5,376 nt of DNA from Bacteroidota bacterium (GTDB lineage: Bacteria > Bacteroidota > Bacteroidia > B-17B0 > Aurantibacillaceae), in NCBI GenBank assembly GCA_947474485.1, contig CANJJP010000144.1:1-5376 (forward strand), in the 5' to 3' direction. The notes below the pieces were generated by a model. That model was not told the DNA's origin and did not search any database. It was given only the letters and a program-made list of their open reading frames with translations. Both the position numbers and the translations under genes were made by a program. The first letter of the stretch is position 1. Each line of letters opens with the position of its first letter. This document shows positions 1-5,376 of the stretch, one piece after another.

Positions 1-2
1 AA

Positions 3-32
3 ATAAAAGCAGAAGCTGCTGCAAAAGCTTAA
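3..32 (+). CDS. C-terminal end of an upstream gene (partial)
   Basis: The frame starting at position 3 reads IKAEAAAKA and stops with TAA at 30-32. A strong intrinsic terminator begins five bases later, which supports this being a real gene end. Only nine residues are visible. Lysine- and alanine-rich tails of this kind occur on several Bacteroidota ribosomal proteins, S16 among them, but that is only a compositional resemblance and the gene cannot be identified from this fragment. Confidence 0.45.
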   Translation: MKAEAAAKA

Positions 33-36
33 GAAT

Positions 37-68
37 AAAAAAAACCCGAGCACGCTCGGGTTTTTTTT
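37..68 (+). terminator. Intrinsic (Rho-independent) terminator
   Basis: A perfect inverted repeat: A8 (37-44), CCCGAG (45-50), loop CACG (51-54), CTCGGG (55-60), T8 (61-68). The GC stem of six pairs is extended by eight A-T pairs and followed by the T-tract expected of a factor-independent terminator. It lies five bases past the stop codon of the upstream gene and so ends that transcript. The structure is symmetric and could also act on transcription from the other strand. Confidence 0.93.
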
Positions 69-125
69 ATTAAACCTATTAAATAAATACTAAACTATTT
101 TCTTAACTTCATATAAATTTAGATT

Positions 126-1705
126 ATGAAAACAAAATTACTTTTCTTTATCTCATTTACTTTAATCAATTCTGTTGTTTTAGCGCAATCACAAAATAAA
201 AAAACACCCTAACTAAACTTGAGGGAAAATATTTTAACGACCCTGTACCCAATAAATCAAAAGTTAATTCCATTCAAGAAGCTTACTCACTTGGTTACAT
301 TAGATTAGATTCAATCGTTGCCTCTTATCCTAATAGCGATTCTTCTTTTTACACAAACACCTCTAAAAAAACATTCGCTTATAATTTTAATGCAAGCAAT
401 TTAGAAGAAAACGATTTAAGTTGGGACGATATAAATGGTGTTTGGCAAAATGAACAAAAAAAAGAATACATCTATTCGTTAAACGATAGTTTATATTCAG
501 ATATACTATTGAGATGGGATTCCATTTCTTCTACTTGGGAAAATAAAAACAAACACATATATGGTTATGCAGTTAACGGGCAAGTTGATTCGAACTTTTA
601 TTATACTTGGAATACAATTAATTCACAATGGAGAGGCAGTAGCGGCGACATTTATGCCTTTGATGTAAATAACAATTTAACTAATTACACGCGCGCAGCT
701 TGGGATACCACTGCAAATGTATGGATACATAATTATAAAAACGAATACACTTATAATGCAAGTAATAAGCGCGTAATGAGTGTGCGTTTAAATTGGGATA
801 CAATTACTAACCAATGGATTAATTTTTATAAAACAGAAAACACATACAATGTGAATTCAAATTTAACTACAATTAATGGCTACTTATGGGATTCTAATTT
901 GAATATTTGGCTGGATGATGAAAAGATTAATTCAAGCTACGATTTAAACAACAACAGGCTAGGCGATACTTCATTCGTATGGAGCATATTAAATTTAGCA
1001 TGGGAATATTCATCATTACAAACTTATTCCTTTGATATAAGTAACCACCTACAATCAAAGACCAATTACATTTGGAATAGTGCATGGGAAGCATTAGATA
1101 GAAATGAATATACTTATGACATGAACGGAAATAAAACAAGTGAGACCTATAGTTTTTGGGATTTTACAAACTTAATTTGGGAACCCAATTCTAAAAGTCA
1201 ATATCATAACTTTGTAAATTCAAATCCAACTGAAACTGCTAATTTTTATTGGGATTTGGCCAATTCGGTATGGTTAGCACAAGATAAAAACAAGCAAACT
1301 CACAACTTAAACATTTCCTATACTGATTTAATCGTTCCATTTTATTATGAGCAAGATTTATTTCACCACCAATTAAACACTGTGCAAAGTTATGCTTGGA
1401 ATGAAATTGATTTAAACTGGACAATTAATAATTCAAATACTTACTATTATACTGACATAACAATTGGCATTGAAACACAAAACATTAATAGCCTTTCTGT
1501 AGTATATCCAAACCCAACAACAGATGTGGCAAACTTTAAATTACCGAAAGAAGAAACAAACTACACCATCAATATATTTAATATTGCAGGTGCAAAAATA
1601 CTAAACTTAGATAATGTAAACATGATTAATGTTTTGGATTTTAATTCAGGATTGTACATTTATTCAATTACTAGCAAAAACAATATTTACAAAGGAAATT
1701 TGTAG
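126..1705 (+). CDS. T9SS type A cargo protein with 31-residue W-pair repeats, frame broken near its start
   Basis: Probable secreted or cell-surface protein of unknown function. The ATG at 126 opens a classic Sec signal peptide (MKTKLLFFISFTLINSVVLA, cleavage probably before QSQ), but this frame stops at 210-212. The rest of the protein is in the -1 frame, open from 200 to the TAG at 1703-1705. One extra A in the A7 run at 198-204 joins them into 526 residues. No ATG or GTG, and no TTG before 509, occurs in the long frame ahead of the repeats, and a T9SS cargo needs a Sec signal, so 126 is the natural start and a start at TTG 509 would be artificial. Residues about 100-433 are tandem W-pair repeats, some units containing a YD-repeat-like phrase (YTYDMNGN). 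Residues about 454-526 match a T9SS type A sorting tail (YPNPTTD, then IFNIAG and GLYIYSI). The tail ends KGNL, a few residues shorter than the usual basic end. The 57-bp leader shows no convincing promoter. The gene may be a pseudogene, a homopolymer sequencing error, or slippage-controlled. Function cannot be assigned. Confidence 0.8.
198..204 (+). other. A7 homopolymer at the frame break
   Basis: Seven A residues directly after AAT, in a Gln-Asn-Lys-Lys context just behind the signal peptide. Reading straight through gives ThrPro-stop. Adding one A, or slipping back one base, gives Asn-Thr-Leu-Thr and enters the long repeat frame. The preceding base is T, so the site is T AAA AAA and not a full X XXY YYZ slippery heptamer. 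The only nearby downstream pairing I see is CCCT (207-210) with AGGG (222-225), four pairs around an 11-base loop, too weak to count as a frameshift stimulator. Confidence 0.75.
422..1420 (+). repeat. Array of 31-residue (93-bp) tryptophan-pair repeats
   Basis: Each unit begins W-(D/N)-x5-W, that is, two tryptophans seven residues apart, then a polar stretch often containing K-x-x-Y-x-Y and an Asn-rich turn. The first tryptophan codons of successive units lie at 422, 515, 608, 701, 794, 887, 980, 1073, 1157, 1250 and 1397. The step is exactly 93 bp for seven consecutive intervals, then 84 bp (a unit with the shortened WNSAW), 93 bp, and 147 bp across a stretch that has lost its tryptophans (around LIVPFYYEQDLF). 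DNA identity between units is low, so the array is old and held by selection at protein level. The pattern resembles W-pair/YD-like repeats in other secreted Bacteroidota proteins (my inference); a beta-rich solenoid or barrel would fit. Confidence 0.85.
1490..1702 (+). other. T9SS type A sorting domain (Por_Secre_tail-like)
   Basis: The last about 70 residues of the W-repeat protein show the type A pattern: a YPNPTTD opening, an alternating hydrophobic strand (YTINIFNIAG), then a Gly-Leu-Tyr strand (GLYIYSIT) and a final lysine-glycine (YKGNL). In known T9SS cargo this domain directs export across the outer membrane and is cleaved, often with attachment to A-LPS. The end is a few residues shorter than typical tails, which usually finish in lysine or arginine. 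Confidence 0.85.
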
Positions 1706-1770
1706 AACAATAAGAAATACTGCCATTAAACTAAATTCGCAAATGTTGTTTAAAGTTAAAAGTGAGGGAT
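1706..1770. other. Intergenic gap between convergent genes
   Basis: Sixty-five bases between the stop of the + strand cargo gene and the stop of the minus-strand lipoprotein gene. Both operons end here, yet there is no GC-rich hairpin with a T-tract on either strand. The best pairing is TTAAAC (1726-1731) with GTTTAA (1748-1753), AT-rich and not followed by a T-run. Nothing else is recognised. Confidence 0.6.
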
Positions 1771-2217
1771 TTACTTAGTAAAAATAGCGTCAATAGTATC
1801 TTTTATAGGATTGCCATCGTCAATAACATAAGTCATTTTAATGGTTGAATTATTTGTGAGTTTGCCTTTTCCGTTTAATAAAAAAATTCCGTTTGCTATT
1901 TGCTGATTTATTGGAGCAAATTTTAAGCTATCGCCATACACAACAAGTTTAGCTTTATTTGCAAAACCAACCGCATAGCAATTCTCCATCACTAAACTAT
2001 CCCCTGCACCATTTAACATGTGAATTTGAAAAGGCTGTGCCGCTGCATCCCTCCTACTAACCTCTGTACATGTCCAATCTGCAACAAAACGAGACTTAGG
2101 GTCAACAGGAGTTACAGGAGTTGGTTCCTCATCTTTAGCGCACTGCACAAAGAATAATGAAAAAAGGACAGCAGAAACTACTGCTGTCCAATTAAATTTA
2201 GTAGTTATTTTCTTCAT
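1771..2217 (-). CDS. Small surface lipoprotein, lipocalin-like
   Basis: A 148-residue protein beginning MKKITTKFNW, with a hydrophobic segment (about residues 11-24) ending in FFVQC. Cys26 is the likely lipidated residue; Gln before it is unusual for a strict lipobox but tolerated in Bacteroidota. The mature end CAKDEEP has a lysine followed by acids right behind the cysteine, resembling the lipoprotein export signal that sends Bacteroidota lipoproteins to the cell surface. A Pro/Thr-rich linker (32-40) leads into a beta-rich body: an ADW motif near 46-48, then short alternating strands ending in KMTYVIDDG and DTIDAIFTK, like small lipocalin-type lipoproteins of this phylum (a pattern judgement). 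Cys50 and Cys80 are also present. The ATG follows the stop of the upstream adhesin by only three bases (TAA CAG ATG), so the genes are almost certainly cotranscribed and may be translationally coupled. No Shine-Dalgarno is visible. It may anchor or assist the adhesin, but nothing in the sequence proves this. Confidence 0.88.
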   Translation of the reverse strand: MKKITTKFNWTAVVSAVLFSLFFVQCAKDEEPTPVTPVDPKSRFVADWTCTEVSRRDAAAQPFQIHMLNGAGDSLVMENCYAVGFANKAKLVVYGDSLKFAPINQQIANGIFLLNGKGKLTNNSTIKMTYVIDDGNPIKDTIDAIFTK

Positions 2218-2220
2218 CTG

Positions 2221-5200
2221 TTATCTAACAACGGTAACATGTCCAGTTAATGTATGTTTATTGCTTTGTAAATCGAAAACAAGAATCTTGTAGATGTATG
2301 TATCCATTTGAACCACATTACCATCAACTTTACCATCCCATCCTTTTGTAAAATTATCCGTTTCATAAATTAATTCACCCCAACGATTATAGATATACAT
2401 AGTAAATTTACTTTCATCAATTCCTACACCTTGTAAATTAAACGTTTCATTCTTTAGGTCACCAGATGGGCTGAAAGCATTTGGAACATAAACTGCAAAC
2501 TCAGGCTTTACATAAAGAGGGCGACTAATTGTGTCAGTACAGCCTAAAGCAGAAGTAACCAATAAGTTTACATTATAATAACCAGAATTCATATACGTAT
2601 GTATTGGATTCTCATCAGTGGAAGAATTAGAAATAGAAGTAAGTTCACCAAAATTCCATAAATAAGTTTCCGCTAACAAACTTTGATTGTAAAAATTAAC
2701 GTTAGGCTCAAATTCAGAAATTTCTGTAGGACTGAATGTAAACTCAGCAACCGGATTAGGATATACAACAATATAATTAGGTATAGAAACAGTATCGGAA
2801 CATCCAACAGTATTTGTTACTATAACCTGTACGTCAAACGAATCAACTTCTAAACTCGTATTCGAGAATGTATGAACTTCCAGAGAATCTGAGTTTGAGC
2901 CAGTAGTACCATCTCCAAAAGTCCAACTATAATTACAGTTAGGGAAATTAATACCGCCATTCGAAGAAAAAGAAACTTCTAAATCAGAACAACCTTTAGT
3001 ATTTATACCTATCATACTTGCAGATGGTTTAGGTTTAGAAGTAACATTCACAATTATTGTCTCTTGAGTTGAGCAACCATCCGAAACAGTTAAATTATAA
3101 CTTGCAGGGAAGTTGCTTGTTACAGGGACAGAAATTGTTGAGTTAGATCCCGTTTGCACTTGTGTAGGGCTTGTGCCCCAAGTAAATGTATAAGGAATTC
3201 CATCGCCACCGCCTGCAATTGCTTCAAGTGTTACATTCGCTCCAATACAACCTGTTACATCATTTGAAAGAACAGAAATTTTAGGCAATACCGTTACAAT
3301 AAATTGGCCCGAAACTGCAGGGCAATTATTTGCATCTGTAACAGCAACAGAATAAGTTTGAATAATAGAAGTATTATTTGTGTTTGTAAATGCAACATTA
3401 TGATTACCACCACTTATTAATCCTGTCCCAGCACCAGACCAAGTGTAATTATACAATGGTGTGCCACCTGCTGCCGAAGCGTATATACCAAGTGTTTGTC
3501 CATTACATGCAATCTGATCTTGACTTACAGAAACAGATAACGGGAAAGGCTGAGTAATTGTTGTAGCGCCAGTTACAGTACAACCATTTGCATCAGTTAC
3601 AACAATTTGATAAGTACCAATTGGTAAGCCACCTTGGAAATTACCATTACCAACCAAAGTATTTGAACTATTATACCATGCATAAGTGAATGCGCTACTT
3701 CCACCCTCTTTTGGATAAACTGTGGCAGTACCGTTTGTATAGTTATAACAAGTAACGTGATCAACACTTATACTATCAATTGTAGGAGGAGGTAAATCAG
3801 CTACAGGAGCAGAAATATTCTTTACACATCCATTTCCATCAGTAATAACACAACTATAAATCGCAGGGGCCGCTAGATTACTAGCTTGACTGGTAGTTTG
3901 TAATAATAAATCATTCCATTGATACGTGTAAATTGGTGTTCCTCCAGAAACCAAAACATTTATTGATGCATTAGGGTCGCTACATCTTGAAGGAATTGTT
4001 GTAACGAAGGCTCTTAATGAATCTGGTTGAGAAATTGTAAAAGGCAAGATTTCCTGACAACTATTTGCATCTACTAAACTCAATTGATATGTTCCGGGAT
4101 CTAAGCTCGACACTGAAGGCCCTGAGCCAACATTTGGTGACCAATTATAAGTGTAAACAGGAGTACCACCTGTAACTAAAACACTAATTGCACCGTTGCT
4201 ATTTCCATAACAATCAATTTGTGTAACACTTATTGGAGTAACTACTATTCTATCAGGTTGCGTAATGGTAACACTTGCACTTGTGATGCAACCGCTGCTA
4301 TCAACAACATTACATGTATAAGATCCTGCTGCTAAATTGGTGGCAGTTGGAACTGTTATAGAAGTAGGTCCACTCCAATTATAAGTGTATGGCACTCTAC
4401 CGCCATTAACTAACATAGTAGCGTTTCCATCATTAGCACCATTACAACTAACATTTGTAACTAATGCACTTGGTATCAAAGAAAGTAACTCACTTGGTTC
4501 TAGTATAGGCACAGTAATGGAAGATATACAACCAGCAGCATCTACCGCTTGATATACATTATTTCCTGGCCATAATCCATTTCCAGTTTGATTAGGATTT
4601 GGAATTAAATTAGAAGGCATTAACCAAGTATAAACAATTGGATTAGTACCACCAGAAGAATTAATTACACCAACACCATTATTTTGTCCAAAACACTTAA
4701 TATCTTGAGAACTCACTAAATTAAGCACTGGAGCAGGGATATCATTTACATTTGCTATTGCATTAACTAAACAACCGTTTGCATCTGTAACATCCACACT
4801 GTAAACACCACCTTCAAGGTTAGAGTTCAGTGCGGTATTAGCTCCATTCGACCATAAGAAATTAAATGGAGATGTACCACCCGCAACTTGCGCTAATGCA
4901 ATACCATTGCTTTGTCCGCAAAAGTTATTCCCAGTAACTTGAGTTGTTACCAATAATTGTGTAGGTTCTGTTATTGTTACACTTGTATTTTGTTGACATC
5001 CATTAGCATCTGTTACAACCACAGAATGCACTCCATCACATAAAGAAGTAGGATTAAACACTTGGGATAAGGATGGTTGCCACAAGAAATCATAAGGAGC
5101 AGTACCACCAACATAAGAAACAGTTGCTGTACCATCGCAAAGATTATAACAACTTGCGTTAGTTTTTGTAGCAGTAATAACTAATGGATTAGGTGTATTA

Positions 5201-5376
5201 ATAGATAAAACCGATTGTGATTCACAACCATTTGCATCTGCTACTGTTGCAGTATAAGTACCTGCACATAAGTTTGTGTTTACAGCAGTTGTTGCTGCGT
5301 TTGTCCAAGAATAAGTATATGCGCCTGTACCACCATTTGCAGTAACAGCTCCAGAACCATTACAATCACCATTACA
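2221..5376 (-). CDS. Giant SprB-repeat adhesin with PKD domains and T9SS type B C-terminal domain (5' end outside window)
   Basis: The frame is open without a stop from the TAA at 2221-2223 to the right edge, giving 1051 visible residues; a start at TTG 5085 would be false because the repeats continue upstream of it. From the window edge: nine SprB-type repeats (residues 1-709), an Ig/PKD-like module (about 710-795), a PKD domain with WTFGDGTTGS (about 796-872), a second, degenerate PKD domain with WNFGE (about 875-955), and a gliding-motility-associated CHU_C domain (about 960-1051; VPNAFSPSGD, YNRWGELIYET, GWDGK, DTYIYKI). The protein is expected to be exported by T9SS and displayed at the surface or released. 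SprB of Flavobacterium johnsoniae, with the same repeat type, is a mobile gliding adhesin, but these repeats also occur in non-gliding species, so adhesion is safer than gliding. The N-terminus, signal peptide and promoter lie beyond 5376. The next gene is a lipoprotein, not a PorP/SprF-type protein. Confidence 0.93.
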   Translation of the reverse strand, partial: CNGDCNGSGAVTANGGTGAYTYSWTNAATTAVNTNLCAGTYTATVADANGCESQSVLSINTPNPLVITATKTNASCYNLCDGTATVSYVGGTAPYDFLWQPSLSQVFNPTSLCDGVHSVVVTDANGCQQNTSVTITEPTQLLVTTQVTGNNFCGQSNGIALAQVAGGTSPFNFLWSNGANTALNSNLEGGVYSVDVTDANGCLVNAIANVNDIPAPVLNLVSSQDIKCFGQNNGVGVINSSGGTNPIVYTWLMPSNLIPNPNQTGNGLWPGNNVYQAVDAAGCISSITVPILEPSELLSLIPSALVTNVSCNGANDGNATMLVNGGRVPYTYNWSGPTSITVPTATNLAAGSYTCNVVDSSGCITSASVTITQPDRIVVTPISVTQIDCYGNSNGAISVLVTGGTPVYTYNWSPNVGSGPSVSSLDPGTYQLSLVDANSCQEILPFTISQPDSLRAFVTTIPSRCSDPNASINVLVSGGTPIYTYQWNDLLLQTTSQASNLAAPAIYSCVITDGNGCVKNISAPVADLPPPTIDSISVDHVTCYNYTNGTATVYPKEGGSSAFTYAWYNSSNTLVGNGNFQGGLPIGTYQIVVTDANGCTVTGATTITQPFPLSVSVSQDQIACNGQTLGIYASAAGGTPLYNYTWSGAGTGLISGGNHNVAFTNTNNTSIIQTYSVAVTDANNCPAVSGQFIVTVLPKISVLSNDVTGCIGANVTLEAIAGGGDGIPYTFTWGTSPTQVQTGSNSTISVPVTSNFPASYNLTVSDGCSTQETIIVNVTSKPKPSASMIGINTKGCSDLEVSFSSNGGINFPNCNYSWTFGDGTTGSNSDSLEVHTFSNTSLEVDSFDVQVIVTNTVGCSDTVSIPNYIVVYPNPVAEFTFSPTEISEFEPNVNFYNQSLLAETYLWNFGELTSISNSSTDENPIHTYMNSGYYNVNLLVTSALGCTDTISRPLYVKPEFAVYVPNAFSPSGDLKNETFNLQGVGIDESKFTMYIYNRWGELIYETDNFTKGWDGKVDGNVVQMDTYIYKILVFDLQSNKHTLTGHVTVVR
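2224..2499 (-). other. T9SS type B sorting domain (CHU_C / gliding-motility-associated C-terminal domain)
   Basis: The final 92 residues match the type B pattern closely: VPNAFSPSGDLKNETF, the Y-N-R-W-G-E-L-I-Y strand, GWDGK, DTYIYKILVFD and a last TGHVTVVR strand. Type B domains target large adhesins for T9SS export and, unlike type A tails, are not linked to A-LPS in the systems studied. The protein ends in Arg directly before the TAA. Confidence 0.93.
2512..3249 (-). other. Ig/PKD-like spacer domains of the adhesin
   Basis: Three modules join the SprB repeats to the sorting domain. The first (about 2992-3249) starts CIGANVTLEA and has a strand-rich Ig-like pattern with VSDGCS. The second (about 2763-2991) has the PKD core SWTFGDGTTGS with the strand VQVIVTNTVGCSD. 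The third (about 2512-2754) has YLWNFGELTS, HTYMNSGYYNV and LLVTSALGCTD; it keeps the PKD fold pattern but lacks the D-G of the usual W-x-F-G-D-G core. Such domains commonly act as stalks in secreted Bacteroidota proteins. Confidence 0.8.
3250..5376 (-). repeat. Nine tandem SprB-type repeats, about 75-86 residues each
   Basis: Repeats start at the cysteine whose codon ends, on the + coordinate, at 5376 (possibly cut by the edge), 5151, 4920, 4695, 4446, 4212, 3984, 3750 and 3507. Each follows the pattern C-x-G-x3-G-x-(A/I)-x-V-x2-GG-T-x-P-Y-x-Y-x-W, then a variable loop, L-x2-G-x-Y, V-x-D-A-N-G-C and usually ITQP. Lengths are 75, 77, 75, 83, 78, 76, 78, 81 and 86 residues. The first cysteine and the DANGC cysteine probably form one disulfide per repeat. 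The closing motif drifts: DANGC in four repeats, and DAAGC, DSSGC, DANSC, DGNGC and DANNC in the others. The units have diverged strongly in DNA, so recent duplication is not evident. Confidence 0.92.

Noticed and set aside
114..121. TAAATTTA, close to the Bacteroidota -7 promoter consensus TAnnTTTG
   Set aside because: It lies only four bases before the ATG at 126, which would leave no leader, and there is no TTG/TTTG element at the right distance upstream. The sequence is AT-rich enough for such matches by chance.
198..225. Programmed -1 ribosomal frameshift cassette
   Set aside because: The base before the A run is T, so the X XXY YYZ rule fails for the P-site codon, and the only downstream stem has four pairs. 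A homopolymer indel or transcriptional slippage explains the break equally well.
927..1139. Minus-strand open frame of 70 codons inside the W-repeat gene
   Set aside because: Antisense shadow of the repeat-coding frame; its translation shows no domain, signal or sensible composition, and the + strand frame is clearly the coding one.
1239..1424. Minus-strand open frame of 61 codons inside the W-repeat gene
   Set aside because: Also an antisense shadow of the repeat array, with no supporting start context or recognisable protein features.
1726..1753. AT-rich hairpin TTAAAC/GTTTAA as a shared terminator between the convergent genes
   Set aside because: Only six outer AT-rich pairs with mismatches inside and no T-tract following on either strand; too weak to call.
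3250..5376. CRISPR array or recent tandem DNA repeat
   Set aside because: The periodicity is at protein level (SprB repeats of 75-86 residues); the DNA units vary in length and sequence and there are no identical short repeats with spacers.

Overview
The window looks like chromosomal DNA of an AT-rich, free-living member of the Bacteroidota (Flavobacteriales, Chitinophagales or a similar lineage). Three things point there: two large proteins carry the two C-terminal sorting signals of the type IX secretion system (T9SS), which is confined to that phylum; a lipoprotein has a Bacteroidota-style surface-export motif after its cysteine; and the gene starts lack Shine-Dalgarno sequences.

Layout. 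Positions 1-32 hold the last codons of an upstream gene with an Ala/Lys-rich tail, followed at 37-68 by a near-ideal intrinsic terminator. From 126 to 1705 on the + strand is a T9SS type A cargo gene: a signal peptide, a long array of tryptophan-pair repeats with an exact 31-residue period, and a type A sorting tail. The signal peptide and the repeat body are in different frames and meet at an A7 run (198-204). One extra A would restore a 526-residue protein, so the gene is frameshifted, mis-sequenced at a homopolymer, or switched by slippage. A 65-bp gap without a strong terminator separates it from a convergent minus-strand operon.

The minus-strand operon reads from the right edge. A very large adhesin (2221 to beyond 5376; 1051 residues visible, N-terminus outside the window) consists of nine SprB-type repeats, an Ig/PKD-like module, two PKD-like domains and a T9SS type B (CHU_C, gliding-motility-associated) C-terminal domain. 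Three bases after its stop begins a 148-residue lipoprotein (1771-2217) with a lipocalin-like look and a probable surface-export signal. The tight spacing suggests the lipoprotein is made together with the adhesin. The PorP/SprF-type membrane protein that often accompanies such adhesins is not downstream.

Taken together this is a cell-surface and secretion locus. The most interesting points are the exact-period W-pair repeat protein with its frame break, the adhesin-lipoprotein couple, and the change of cysteine pattern between successive SprB repeats.
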